Positions 21,160-32,438 of a DNA stretch of 64,000 bases are shown one piece after another. Each line of letters starts with the position of its first letter. Positions within the stretch are counted from its first letter, which is position 1. Under the pieces are notes generated by a model. It did not search any database and was not told where the DNA came from. It saw nothing but the letters and a program-made list of their open reading frames with translations. The translations under genes and the position numbers were made by a program. Origin of the DNA: Rhabdophis nuchalis (lineage: Eukaryota; Chordata; Lepidosauria; Squamata; Natricidae); the NCBI GenBank assembly GCA_039707465.1, contig CM077645.1, forward strand, positions 149,477,503 to 149,541,502. The letters are read 5' to 3'.

Positions 21160-22200
21160 TGAACAACAAGAAACGCTGATACCAACATGACAACTAGATT
21201 AAAATGGCCTACATGTATCATCACAGACTTTATCAACTTCATACAGAAAGTTAGAGACACAGTTCCAGGTTCTTCCTCTAATGCAGTACTTCTCAAATAG
21301 TGGGGCTCCGTAAAGGGGGGCGCGTTTGACCTCGGCAAACACTGTCATAACAAGCCAAGCCCCATGTTTATGTCTCTGTATCCAGTCAGATGCTGACAAG
21401 GACCTTCTCCTGTGAAACATAGCGCTGCCCCAATTAATCAAACTTGCTAAAGAAATCGGGCTACCGCTGCTGACATTTGCATCGATAGTGAGCATTAAGC
21501 CAGTACATGTGACTGCGCATGCTCCTTCCTTTCGAGGAGAACAGACCCGATTGGATAGACATGATGCCCTATCCTGATTAGCCAAACCCGTGTGAGTCAC
21601 CCGTGTGACTTTTAGACCCGGATGATACTATTTACAGTCGTGCGGGGGGCGCGAAATGTTTTCTTCTTCCTAGGGGGGCATGACAGAAAATAATTGAGAA
21701 GCACTGCTCTAATGTGATATAAGCCACTATCTGTGGCACTGCCCCTCTGGATTCAATGTGGGACAAACAGGTCAGACTTTGTGCAAAAGAACTAATAGAA
21801 CATATTTGACACCAAAACTCAAACAGCGGCGAAGTAACAGCATTTTAACCTCCCCAATATAGACCCCAAAGTTGCAGCTTTTGACCAAAGGCATTTGCTT
21901 GCGCAAATGAGTGGGAGAAAGCTGAGTTTGCAACTATGAAGAGGTTTCAGACTAACTCAGAATTACTTAACAGACACAATGGATTCTTAATATACCACAA
22001 TTGTTAATTGATGGCTACTTATAATCCGATTCCCATGAAACTTCATCTGCATTATATCTTCCTTTTTCTCTGCCCCTCATCTCAATCTACTTCAGTCCTA
22101 CAGCAGACAAGGCATTCCATACGTCTGACAGAATGAACTTTGGGCTACACCCAAAATAAACGCTTGGACTCAAAAGGTACTACTAGACTCCTTATGAATT
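21160..22200 (+). mobile_element. Possible Penelope-like retroelement remnant, split by a hAT insertion
   Basis: Outside the inserted hAT, 21707-21850 reads CDISHYLWHCPSGFNVGQTG then QTLCKR. This resembles the GIY-YIG-adjacent motif of Penelope-like elements (cysteine pair, then VGQTG, then LxxR). Further on, another frame gives ERAEFATMKRFQTNSELLNR then HNGFLIYHN, matching the WE-x-KF...GF-x-HY ending of such proteins. Frames shift and stops are frequent, so it is a fossil. A GIY-YIG nuclease would cut target DNA in an intact element. Another retroelement type is possible. Confidence 0.4.
21284..21706. mobile_element. hAT-type element (family D)
   Basis: It opens CAGTACTTCTCAAATAGTGG and closes AATTGAGAAGCACTG. 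A perfect 8-bp TSD, CTCTAATG, lies at 21276-21283 and 21707-21714. Its ends match the copy at 29515-29851, including the GGGGGGCGCGTTTGACCTCG block and the GCGCGAAATGTTTTC block, but the interiors differ. The two open frames on the minus strand are not recognised as transposase. Confidence 0.93.
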
Positions 22201-22722
22201 TTATATAACAAGTTGCGGCCTGAGAGAATGTCAACCTTCAAGATAGCCCAGGTCAGGAAACAGACGCCATACATTTGACTGGAACTGTACTTAATATTTC
22301 AGAGTATGTTTTTGTAACCGTTTCTGCATATTTCCTCCAAGGTCATCTTTGTGACTGTCTAGAGATTATTACTTCATTATCCCCAGCAAAGCCAGCCCTG
22401 CCTTTGACTCACCCAGATATTTCTCTGAAAATAGACCTTAGCACAGTACAAAGAACATAAAGGTGAGCCGTAGATACTGAGCCGAAAACAGGTGATTGGG
22501 GCAAGCAAAACTCTGCAGCTAATATGTTCCCTTCGTTGCCAGCGATCACTTTCCCCTTTCCTTTCCCAGGCTGCACAGCTAAAGAGCATGAACTCCATCA
22601 GGAATGAATCACAAGTGACAGTGGAAAAGAGAAAGGAAAATTGCTGTGATTGATTTGCTCCTTAAATAAGCCTTTTCTGCCTGTTGATTATCTTGATCTA
22701 GACTTGCCTATACATCTTCTTA
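22201..22722. other. Non-coding single-copy DNA
   Basis: Nothing recognised. Confidence 0.4.
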
Positions 22723-22724
22723 TA

Positions 22725-23583
22725 CAGGTAGTCCTTGACTTACGACCGCAATGGAGCTAAAATTCCCGTTGCTCACATTTGTTAAGTGAGTCTTGCCCCA
22801 TTTTACGACTTTTCTTGGCACGGTTGTTAAGTGAATTGCTGCAGTTGTTAAGTTAGTTACACGATTGTTAAGTGAACCTGACTTCCCCATTGACTTGACT
22901 TGTCAGAAGGTTGGAAAATGAGATCACGTGACCTTGGAACACTACAACTTTCATAAATATGAGTCATTTGCCAAGCGTATGAATGTCCATCACATGACCA
23001 TAGGGATACTGCAATGCTTGTAAGTGTGAAAAACGATCGTGTCTGTTAGCAACTCTGGGTTCAGAACCAGTGTTACAACTCTGGTCCCTTAACCAGTGTT
23101 AGCAAATAAATGCGGAATAGTGTAATTCACTGGACAGTAAAGAGATACGTTGCTGTAACCACAAACAAACTCTAAAACAGTGATAGTAAGAAAATAAATA
23201 GTCTTTACTTTGTAGCAACTAAAATGCTTCTTCCGACTAACTTCTCAAACACAATAACAACAGTCCTTCACAAAACAGAGTTATCTCACAGTGATGCAAA
23301 ACAAATCCTCCTCCTTCTTCAACGGCAATCAGGAAACACAGGAATCACAAGGAATCGAACAGGGAACGGACTGTGATTCTGAGCTTCCTTTATGGTAGAG
23401 CGGATCAGTACAGCCAATCAGAATTTAAGACAGTTCTTAAAGCTATATAACTCCTTAAGAACATAGGCTCATATATATTGTCAACCCAATATAAGGCTGA
23501 ATATCCTAACAGTGTCATTTTTTCCAGTGCTATTGTAGCTCTAGGCAGACACTAAGCGAACTGTTGTAAGTCAAGGCTACCTG
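22725..23583 (+). mobile_element. TA-flanked MITE (family M), split by a solo LTR
   Basis: The termini are CAGGTAGTCCTTGACTTAC and GTAAGTCAAGGCTACCTG, flanked by TA at 22723-22724 and 23584-23585. This gives the family's inverted ends and a TA target, as in Tc1/mariner-type elements. Without the LTR and its duplication the element is about 386 bp. Other copies: 11660, 28255, 41089. There is no coding sequence. Confidence 0.85.
23044..23511 (-). mobile_element. Solo LTR of a retrovirus-like or Gypsy-like element
   Basis: A 468-bp segment begins TGTTAG and ends CTAACA, the inverted TG...CA ends of an LTR. It has a perfect 5-bp TSD, GTGTC, at 23039-23043 and 23512-23516. It interrupts the MITE exactly. 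No internal region is present, so it arose by LTR-LTR recombination. Orientation is inferred as minus from a TTATATAG TATA-like box, an ATTGG box downstream of it and a late AGTAAA poly(A)-like signal. TSD length fits Ty3/Gypsy or some endogenous retroviruses; the class cannot be fixed. Confidence 0.85.
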
Positions 23584-23585
23584 TA

Positions 23586-24794
23586 TTTTCCATATGAAGA
23601 ACAGGTAGCTTTTTCAGAATGCCAGGTTTTGTCGTAGGTCCCAAATCTTGTGTTGTTTTTCAAAGAAGAGCATGGATATTATTTTTTTCAGGCAAGGGTC
23701 CTCAGATATGGATTCCGTGGTGTATAAGTATCATTTTAACCACCTTGATTAGCTATTAAGCGTGAACTTGATCCACAGCAAGATTGAGGATTGGAGAAAA
23801 TTATTTATTGTGTTTTATTTTGGTCTCGCAAATTTTCATGACTTTGAATTCAGAAGAGTTCTGGGATGTTTATGTAACTGGTAAGCAAAGTTCGGTACTG
23901 GAAAAGAATTGTTTGGGTGGCTGTATTTTCTTCTGATCACATACATAATTGAGGCCATGTTATATAATAGTCTCCTGGGACTTGTTGAATGCAATGTCAC
24001 AATGATTTTGTACTGTCATATTACATTTTCTAAAATTTTGTGAAGTCACATTCAAGGTCACTTTGAATGAGAATTAGATAGCCAAAATTTTGATTAATAG
24101 CACTCTTCACTTAGCCCTTACACATGGATCAAAACAATGAGTTTGTTTGCCCTCGTTACATCACTTTTCTATTTAAAAATACACATGCATGCACACATTC
24201 ATTTAATTCATGCACACATAGATTTACGCTTACCTGATTCAATGTCTCTAACTAGAACCATAACTGAGCAATAACACTTGGATTCCTAACTGGAAATGGC
24301 ATTGTTTAAGCCTGGGGCACACAAATTAAAGTACTTACTAGCCAGTGTAATTTGCGTGGTCAACTATGAAGCCAATTCTTCCACCAGCTCTTCCCAAAGG
24401 AAAGAAATAGCTTTTGAAAACATCCTATATCTTTGAACAGTGAGGAAAAAATAAAACCCAGCTCAAATCTATCATTAGGATATAAAATTGTCATCTGCTA
24501 CAACAAATTGCAACCAAGTGAACACACACAACGCACAAATACTGATGTTTCAGGACAATATGCAGGAAGGACAAGATATTCTGAATAAAATGTTCAGAAT
24601 ACACAGGACTTTAAAACAATTTAAATCACATCATGTTAGATATAATTAACTAATGTGATCCAATGTCAGTAGTTCTGGGTTTCGGTTTGGTACGTTCTCA
24701 TTTTGAGGAACCCTTTGGGACTCAAACCAGGATCCCACCAATTAGGATTAACTATATTAGCTAAAACTGATAAAATTGTAAGTGAAAACATCAT
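23586..24794. other. Non-coding single-copy DNA
   Basis: No repeat or exon was recognised across about 1.2 kb. Confidence 0.4.
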
Positions 24795-26505
24795 CTAGAA
24801 CAATCCCGACTGGGTAGGTTTTGTACAAACAGAATTCCTGCCTGGAAGGTGACACGAGGCTGGCTCCAAGAGGTTGTCAACGCATCCTTAAGTGAGGGTT
24901 CCTTGCCTGCTTCCCTAAAAGAGGCCATGGTGAGGCCCCTCCTTAAGAAGCCCTCTTTGGACCCAGCTCTTTTAAACAACTATCGTCCAGTCTCCAACCT
25001 TCCCTTTTTGGCGAAGGTTGTCGAGAGTGTGGTGGCACAACAGTTTCCCCGTCACCTGGAGGAAATTGAATATCTAGATCCGCGCCAGTCCGGCTTTCGG
25101 CCCGGGCATAGCACCGAGACGGCATTGGTCGCGTTGGTAGATGATCTCTGGAGGGCCAGAGATGGGGGATGTTCCTCCATCCTGGTCCTATTAGACCTCT
25201 CGGCGGCTTTCGATACCATCGACCATGGTATCCTGTTGCATCGGCTGGGGGGGTTGGGGGTGGGAGGCACCGTTTTACGGTGGTTCTCCTCCTACCTCTC
25301 TGGCCGATCGCAATTTGTGCGGGCAGGAGAGCAGAGGTCGACCCCGAGACCCCTCACATGCGGGGTGCCTCAGGGGTCGGTCCTCTCGCCTCTCCTGTTT
25401 AATGCATACATGAAGCCGCTGGGTGAGATCATCCGTGGTTTTGGGGTAGAGTACCACCTGTACACTGATGACACCCAGCTGTACATATCTACCCCAAACC
25501 ACCCCAACGATGCCGTAGCGGTGATGTGCCAGTGCCTGGAAGCCGTGCGGATCTGGATGGGAAGTAACGGACTCAGGCTCAACCCGACCAAGACCGAGTG
25601 GCTGTGGTTTCCGGCTGCCCGATTCAACCAGCTCTCTCCAACGCTGGCCATAGGGGGCGAACATCTTGCCCCTGTGGATGGGGCGCGCAATTTGGGTGTC
25701 CTCCTGGATACCCGGCTTTCTATGGAAGAGCAAGTGACAGCCGTGGCCAGGAGGGCGTTTTACCAGGTTTGCCTGGTTCGCCAATTGCGCCCCCTATTGG
25801 ATCGGGACGCCCTTCGCACAGTCACTCATGCCCTCGTGACATCCCGACTGGACTATTGTAACTCTCCCTTGAGGTGCACCCGGAGGCTTCAGTTAGTTCA
25901 GAATGCAGCCGCGCGAGCAATTATGGGGACCACTAGGTTCACCCACGTTACACCGCTCTTGCGCGAGCTGCACTAGCTACCTGTCGTCTTCCGGGTGCGC
26001 TTCAAGGTACTAATTATCATCTTCAAGGCGCTCCATGGCTCGGGACCTAGCTATCTGCGGGATCGGATCCTGCCCCATACATCCTCACGGCCGATTCGCT
26101 CCCACAGAGAGGGACTTCTCCGGGTGCCATCCACTAGACTTTGTCAGCGGGCGACGCCCAGGGGAAGGGCTCTCTCTGTGGCGGGCCCGGCCCTCTGGAA
26201 TGACCTTCCCCCCGATATCAGAACGACCACTGACCTCCGCCCCTTCCGTACGAAATTGAAGACCCATTTCTTTCGACTGGCCGGCCTTGGATAGTCTCTC
26301 TGTCTATAGATTTCAAATGTATTTTAATGGGTTTTTAATTATTTTTAGCACGGGATAATATTGTTTAATTGTGTTTTAAAGTATGTATTTTTGTACTTGT
26401 TGTTTATATTGTTTCTTAGTTCCTCCTGTGCACCGCCCCGGGTCCCTGTGGGGAGAGGGAGCGGTTAATAAATTCGAATTTATTATTATTATTATTATTA
26501 TTATG
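24795..26505 (+). mobile_element. L2-like LINE copy 1, 5'-truncated
   Basis: It contains the reverse transcriptase and C-terminal region, a 3' UTR of about 200 bp with AGCACGGGATAA, a stem-loop (ACCGCCCC...GGGAGCGGT) at 26431-26468 and an (ATT)n tail ending near 26504. The 5' edge is uncertain, around 24795-24840. The endonuclease domain is absent. Protein motifs place it in the CR1/L2 superclade, nearest L2. Confidence 0.93.
24849..26294 (+). pseudogene. L2-like reverse transcriptase, one stop codon
   Basis: A single frame runs 482 codons broken only by TAG at 25974-25976, where relatives have Trp (ELHWLP). RT motifs in order: NYRPVSN at residue 44, LLDLSAAFDTIDHGILLHRL around 116, VPQGSVLSPLLF around 173, and the catalytic box as YTDD near 205 (YADD in the other copies). 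Relative to the copies at 51460 and 53190, five codons (encoding ALYMG) are missing near 25861, an in-frame deletion. With so few lesions it is a fairly recent insertion. Intact relatives copy their own RNA at a nicked target. Confidence 0.92.
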
Positions 26506-26739
26506 AAAAGAGAACTGAGGCCTTAGTTTCCTAGCATGCTTTCTTCAGAATCAGATCATAGGGAATATCAAGCAGCGGGAAATTCTATTCAATAGGTTTC
26601 GGAGGGCTGGGTAAAATGGGAGAGTGTGGGTCTTTTGAATCCCAGCATCTCTTAGCAGCTGAATTTTGCAGCCACTGACTTCCAGCCAAACACCTGTTCA
26701 TTGGGTTATGGAGAAGGTGCTTTAGAGAGAAAGAGATGG
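26506..26739. other. Non-coding DNA
   Basis: A short single-copy interval between the LINE tail and the hAT element. Confidence 0.4.
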
Positions 26740-26747
26740 ATTCTCTT

Positions 26748-27146
26748 CAGGGGTGGGCTTCAAAAATTTCAGCAACAGGTTCTCTGCCTGGTTGCTGGGT
26801 AGGCATGACCATGTTGGCCTCCTGCAACATGATGGCGGGGGTGGGGGGCATTTTTGCTTTCTTTCAGGCACCAGAGGCCCTTCAAAGGCTGGAAACAGGC
26901 CCATTTCCAGCCTTCTGGAACTTCCAGGTCGCCAATTTTTCTCCCTCCCTTAGCCTCCATGTGAGACCTGCACTTACATTGCATACTTACATCACATCTG
27001 AAATGGGCCACGTGGAGACACCTGGGAGGGGAGGTGCATTGTGGGTGGGGCCAGCCAGGGGTGGGATTTGGAAGTTCTCCAAACTGGCCATAACTTTAGG
27101 TATGGGTTCTCCTGAACCTGGCCAAACCCGTAGCAGCCCATCCTTG
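26748..27146 (-). mobile_element. hAT-type element (family B2, ~400 bp)
   Basis: It opens CAGGGGTGGGCTTCAAAAA and closes AGCAGCCCATCCTTG. Flanking octamers ATTCTCTT and ATTTTCCT match at 6 of 8. It is the reverse complement of the elements at 37525 and 42450, sharing GGTTTGGAGA-type and TTTTTGAAGCCCA blocks. Non-coding; the 142-codon frame through it is chance. Confidence 0.75.
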
Positions 27147-27640
27147 ATTTTCCTATTTGACTGAGCAGCTTGATGGATGGGAGAAAACCAAAAGAATTGG
27201 TGATAGAGGAGAATTGGTGAGGGACACTCCTTCCCAATCTGAAATAGATAATGAGAGTTGGGCTGTTTCAGCTCCTACGATTAGATTAATTTCTTAGACT
27301 CGGCTTGCTTTTTGAGATCCTCTGCTAAACAAATCCCAGCCCTTCCTTGGTAAAATGTTCCACCACCCATTGGGAACCCAATTTGAGGTGCTCAGGCTTT
27401 CTGTCCCTTGCCCAGAGACCAAACAAGAAATTATACACATATTTTGTCTCACCATGCTAGAAAACATGCCTGTGCATAATAAGCAATTTGAGCAAAATCT
27501 ATACTGTAAGTATATTGGCATGTGGGAATTAACTTATTCTTACAGCTTTTTGTCATGTGTACATTTGTGCATGTTGGAAGAGGAGAGATTGCAGAGCTGA
27601 AAAAGTGATTCTTCCTCAAACATACATGTTACCTAGAACA
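27147..27640. other. Non-coding single-copy DNA
   Basis: Nothing recognised. Confidence 0.4.
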
Positions 27641-28175
27641 TATCACGTGAAGTGTTAATACCACTTTATAATACCCCCGTAAGGCCACACTTGGAATACT
27701 GCATTCAGTTTTGGTCACCATGATGTAGAAAAGATGTGGAGACTCTAGAAAGAGTGCAGAGAAGAGCAACAAAGATTATTAGGGGACTGGAGGCCAAAAC
27801 ATATGAAGAACGGTTGCAGGAACTGGGTATGTCTAGTTTAATGAAAAGAAGGATTAGGGGAGACATGATAGCAGTGTTCCAATATCTCAGGGGTTGCCAC
27901 AAAGAAGAGGGAGTCAAACTATTCTCCAAAGCACCTGAGGGTAGAACAAGAAGCAATGGGTGGAAACTAATCAAGGAGAGAAGCAACTTAGAACTGAGGA
28001 GAAATTTCCTGACAGTTAGGACAATTAATCAGTGGAACAGCTTGCCTCCAGAAGTTGTGAAGGCCCCAACACTGCAAGTCTTCAAGAAGATGTGGATAGC
28101 CATTTGTCTGAAATGGTATAGGGTTTCCTGCCAAGGTCCCGTCCAACTCTGCTATTGTATTGTATTGTATTGTAT
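27641..28175 (+). mobile_element. CR1 LINE 3' end
   Basis: Frame 27736-28179 encodes the CR1 ORF2 C-terminus: METLERVQRRATKIIRGLEA, YEERLQELGMSSLMKRR, FQYLRGCHKEEGVKLFSKAP and TVRTINQWNSLPPEVV. The 5' part (27641-27735) continues upstream through a stop at 27725-27727 (TAG in a position where RCRKD is expected). The 3' UTR is shortened and ends in (ATTGT)n, about 28151-28175. It is close to the copy at 61980. Confidence 0.93.
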
Positions 28176-28254
28176 ATAACCAAGGGCCCAAATCCTCCAC
28201 TGGAAAACAGAGGCTGTTGATGTTACTTATTCCTTCAGAAAGAGAACCTAGATA

Positions 28255-28631
28255 CAGGGAGTCCTTGACTTAAAACCATTCATTTAGTGATCATTCAAAG
28301 TTACAACGGCACTGAAAAAAGTGATATGACCGTTTTTCACAGTTATGACCTTTCCAGCATCCCCATGGTCATGTGATCAAAATTCAGATGTTTGACAACT
28401 GTTTCATATTCATGACCGTCGCTGTATCCCAAAGTCATGTGATCACCTTTTGCAACCTTTGGCAAGCAAAGTTAATGGGGAAACCAGTTTCCCTTTACAA
28501 CCAGGCTACTAACTGATCAACTGCAGTGATTCACGTAACAATTGAGGCAAGAAAGGTCATAGAATGGGACAAAATTCACTTAACAACAGAAATTTTGGGC
28601 TCAGTTGTGGTCGTAAGTTGAGGATGACCTG
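28255..28631 (-). mobile_element. TA-flanked MITE (family M)
   Basis: It opens CAGGGAGTCCTTGACTTA and closes TTGAGGATGACCTG, flanked by TA on both sides. It is 377 bp, in reverse orientation to the 22725 copy, sharing CATGGTCATGTGATC, CATATTCATGACCG and CACTTAACAACAG. Non-coding. Confidence 0.85.
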
Positions 28632-29506
28632 TATGTCAGATTGTATTAGGAAGAAAATACAACCATCAGCATCAAGTGAAATGTTGAAGCTTTCTGATGT
28701 TTTGTGCTAGAGTTTTGTTTTTTTTAAATAAGCAACTTAGGGGAGAAAAGAAAAAAAAAAGCAAATGTTTAGAAATTTTGCCGAATGGCCATGCCTGCTT
28801 TCATCAAAGCAGGAAAAATGAAGCATGGTGGAAACGTCCTGTTGTTGCAACCTCTTGCAAAATGAATCTGGTCTGTGCTCAAAGCCTTTGCTGGCCGTAA
28901 TCCTTTAAATCCCTTGCATGCCATAGCAAATTGAAATTCAGCTGGGGCTGTCCAGACTTGTAAAGACAAACCATCCTTCATCAAAGAGGCATCCAGATTG
29001 ATAAATTACTCCCTTCGTAGTCATGACACTATCTGTGAGAGTGATTTGTGTATATTAGCAGAGCAGGGAAAAGATGAAACGAAAAGCCCTTAAGAATAAA
29101 CTTAGACGCAGAATGAAAACGATGTCTTGTAGCAGTCAAGTGGCTCTTTATGGAATCGGATATGGAAAGGAAAAAAGGCCATTCATTACGGCATATATAA
29201 AACACAAGAACAACATACAGAGCAAGCAGAGCAGCTCTCAAGACCTAGCGTGAGACTCTTCAAGACAAAATTCACGAGGGCACAGACAATGTTATACAAA
29301 TGGAATAAATTCCTCAGGAGTCCGGTTGAAGATAATTTGATCACAAGCGTATTTATTCCCACAGAGGAAATGAAGTCATATAAAACCACAATCAGACAGA
29401 CTCTTCTCGCTACTGCACGCCAATGGGATGCAATGCTGATTGACTAAGCCTACTGGCTTCCTACTCTGGGCTCTATCTTTTCTTCTTCAGCTTCACTCAG
29501 AACTTG
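28632..29506. other. Non-coding DNA, unclassified
   Basis: No repeat ends were found. Frames at 29029-29241 (minus) and 29250-29447 (plus) are free of stops for 65-70 codons but show no known motif. Confidence 0.35.
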
Positions 29507-29514
29507 GTTTAATT

Positions 29515-29851
29515 CAGTGCTTCTCAAATAGTGGGGCGGGCCCCCCAGGGGGGGCGCGAGGCTCCGTAAAGGGGGGCGCGTTTGACCTCGGCAAAGGATT
29601 TAATTTTTTTTAAATTTCTAATGCACTTTAAATCTTTTCTGCTACAGTTAATAAAGCTATTCTTTGTTGTAAATTGATCCACATTTCTTTCTTTTTTAAT
29701 TCTCTTATACGTTAATAAGGATACAGTGTTATGCAGAGGTGTACTTATAACAATTTTATAGACAAATGATACTATTTACAGTCGCGCGGGGGGCGCGAAA
29801 TGTTTTCTTCTTCCTAGGGGGGGCATGACAGAAAATAATTGAGAAGCACTG
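29515..29851. mobile_element. hAT-type element (family D)
   Basis: It opens CAGTGCTTCTCAAATAGTGG and closes AATTGAGAAGCACTG. A perfect 8-bp TSD, GTTTAATT, lies at 29507-29514 and 29852-29859. It shares both termini with the element at 21284 but has an unrelated AT-rich interior. The two are separate internal-deletion derivatives. Confidence 0.94.
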
Positions 29852-29859
29852 GTTTAATT

Positions 29860-30219
29860 AGATGTCCATCTGCATAGGCTATGGTTAGTTTTATGAAGGT
29901 TTCTCCTTGGGATGGATACAAGTACTCACCTTAGTTCCTCACACGAGAAGAAAGCACTGCCTCTTGCATAAGAGGTCTTCCATTCCTGCCATATTTACCT
30001 TCTTACTCATACTCTATCTATTTAATCGAGTCATTGGTTTGAAATGGGCAATCAAATTAATGAAGAAATTAATTATAGATGGCCTTTTCCCTTGGAGCTC
30101 ACAGTAGACTATGCAGCAATTTCTCATTCATTTTTTCTAAAACTTCCTCCCATGTGATTCTAGTCACTACCCGGTCCCAGGATAACTTTGGAGGGGGTGT
30201 AAACAAGGAGACTGTAAAG
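29860..30219. other. Non-coding DNA
   Basis: Nothing recognised. Confidence 0.4.
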
Positions 30220-30562
30220 TAAAGGTAAAGGTGCCCCTGTACATGTGTGCTAGTCATTTCCAGCTCTAGGGGCGTTTCTAAGCCGAAGAGCCAGTGCTGT
30301 CCGAAGACATCTCCGTGGCCATGTGACTGGTATGACTAAATGCTAAAGGTGCATGGAGCACTGTTATCTTCCCACCAAAGTGGTCCCTATTTTTCTAGTT
30401 GCATTTTTAACATGCTATTGAACTGAATTGATATTGCTAGGTTGGCAGAAGCTGGGACAAGTAACAGAAGCTCACTCCATTACGCGGCACTAGGGATTTG
30501 AACTGCTGAACAGCTGACCTTCTAATTGACAAGCTCAATTAGCAGGTGAAACTCTCTGGATC
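30220..30562 (-). mobile_element. Sauria-type SINE
   Basis: On the minus strand the order is tRNA-related head (GTCAGCTGTTCAGCAGTTCA box-B region), body with AAAAATAGGGACCAC, CATGGCCACGGAGATG, and tail GGGGCACCTTTACCTTT. The CCTTTACCTTT end matches BovB LINEs, whose enzyme mobilises Sauria SINEs. The head is eroded, so the right edge is approximate. Confidence 0.88.
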
Positions 30563-31738
30563 CTACCCTACTAGTACTTCTACCTTGGATAATCAATGCA
30601 AGAAATTAAAAATATTCTAATAGTAGATCCTTCCTTATCTATAACATTTTGAATTCTGTTTGCGTGAAAATCTCACTTTATTAGCCAGCATCTTTTTTTG
30701 ATGTGATGTAATATCTGTTGCACAGCCAAATAAAGCTTCCATTTGTGACTACTGTGTGTAGTTGTGTCAAATTTATCCATAACAATTCTTAAGCATAGGT
30801 TACTAAAAATTGTGGCTCTCAAACGGGATATTTTGGTACAATGGAGGAGTTTGGCCGAGAGGAGGAGGAGTTTCACTGTAGATTTTATTTTATTTTTGTG
30901 GTAAATTCATTCAGCAATTAATCAAGAGAACAAAAAAAAAGCATCTGGTTTATCTAAACAGCACTCATAATATTGCTTAGAATTCATGTGTGGAAAATTG
31001 AATCAAGAAAAAGACAATGGAGGCAACATCCGCTTGGAATGAAAATGATGTTAATCATTTTAATTTAAAAAGCTTTTCCCCTACTTTAATCATAGCTATT
31101 TACACTAAAGATGACATCTACAGTTGTATTATTCAAAGAATGGAAGGACTCACTCACAGAACATACCTTGAAGGAACTGGTGTAGAAATACATTGGCCAT
31201 TGAGGGGATTTCTAAAACATGTGTATTGTGTGACACACCTTGTATGCTCAAGATGAGCATTAGAGTATATGGCCCAATAGGTCTCTGAGGCTCTCAGCAT
31301 CTCTTCTGCATCCCCAACATTGTGCTAGTGAAATTTGGCCTTGAGCAATTGCAGTATCTTGGTTATACAGACTGCTCAACTCTCTTTTGTAGCCCTGTTA
31401 GGAAACTCTGAGGGTTTCATTTTCCTGCTTTGCCCAGGTTCTAAATTGACTTAAGAAACTTAAAGGAACAAAGAAATAGGACATATAATTTCTCTGATGC
31501 CATAAATTACCTTCCTGAATGGTTGGAAGAGAAAGTGAGGTATAGATTGCCTCTTATTCTCCTCTTTCTTCAATGCCCACTATTAGTTAGTAATGCTTTT
31601 CTCCTCCCTCTACATTTGTTGTCTCTATTGAAATTCATTTAGCTCCTTCTGGAAGGGACAAGAAGACAGAGGAGCTTACCATTTGTTTGATGTTGGGATA
31701 CCTTATTTATGCTGCTCAGCACAACAGTGAAGTTATAT
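30563..31738. other. Non-coding single-copy DNA
   Basis: No repeat or exon was recognised. The 79-codon frame at 31017-31256 lacks motifs. Confidence 0.4.
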
Positions 31739-31805
31739 TCTCCCTCCCTCCCTCCCTCCCTCCCTCCCTCCCTCCCTCCCTCCCTCCCTCCCTCCCTCCC
31801 TCCCT
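31739..31805. repeat. (CCCT)n microsatellite
   Basis: About 16 nearly perfect CCCT units. Confidence 0.97.
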
Positions 31806-31838
31806 GTGCACACTAAAAAGGATATACAGTAGTACCTT

Positions 31839-32438
31839 TTGGTGGCGTAGTGGTTAGAATGAAGGATTGCAGGCTAACTCTGCTCACTGCTAGAGGTTCA
31901 ATCCTCATGCCTCAAGGGGGACTCAGTCTTCCATCCTTCCAGGGTTGATAAAATGTGGTCCCAGATTGTTAGGGACAATATGCTGACATTTGTAAATTGC
32001 TTAGAGAGTGTTGTAAAGCACTAAGAGGTAAAGGTAAAGGTTCCCTTGCACATACAGTATGTGCTAGTCATACCTGACTCTAGTGGGTGGTGCTCATCTC
32101 TGTTTCAAAGCCAAAGAGCCAGTGCTGTCCGAAGACATCTCAGTGGTCATGTGGCTGACATGACTAAATGCCGAAGGCACGTGGAATGCTGTTACCTTCC
32201 CACCAAAGGTAGTTCTTATTTTTCTACTTGCATTTTTGCATGCTTTCAAACTGCTAGGTTTGCAGAAGCTGGGACAAGTAACGGGAGCTTACTCAGTTAT
32301 GTGGTGCTAGAGATTCGAACCGCCGAACTGCCAACCTTTCTGATTGGCAAGCTTAGTGTCTTAGCCACTGAGCCACTGCATCCCTGAATAAAGCACAAGG
32401 AAGTGGTATATACTGTAAGTCTAAGTGCTATTGTTGTT
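31839..32438 (+). mobile_element. tRNA-derived SINE (type T), middle layer
   Basis: A head with GGTGGCGTAGTGGTTAGAAT and a box-B-like GGTTCAATCC, a body with ACTCAGTCTTCCATCC and CCCAGATTGTTAGGG, and a tail resuming after 32385 with GGTATATACTGTAAGTC and a GCTATTGTTGTT end. Its duplicated target is about ACCTT, taken from the MITE terminus. The tail resembles that of MIR/L2-mobilised SINEs. Other copies: 34982 and 57972. Confidence 0.82.
32026..32385 (-). mobile_element. Sauria-type SINE, inner layer
   Basis: On the minus strand: GATGCAGTGGCTCAGTGGCT head, GGCGGTTCGAATC box B, body with AAAAATAAGAACTACC, and the BovB-like end CCTTTACCTTTACC. It lies inside the 3' part of the type-T SINE, flanked by TAAAGCACTAAG and TAAAGCACAAG. 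The head is well kept, so this is a nearly full-length and relatively recent copy. Confidence 0.92.

Noticed and set aside
25052..25784. Antisense ORFs within the L2-like RT
   Set aside because: They are shadows of the true RT frame on the plus strand.
29029..29447. Possible small genes on both strands
   Set aside because: Frames of 65-70 codons are expected by chance and show no motif.
32080..32385. tRNA gene from intact box B
   Set aside because: It is the head of a Sauria SINE with the expected body and BovB-like tail.
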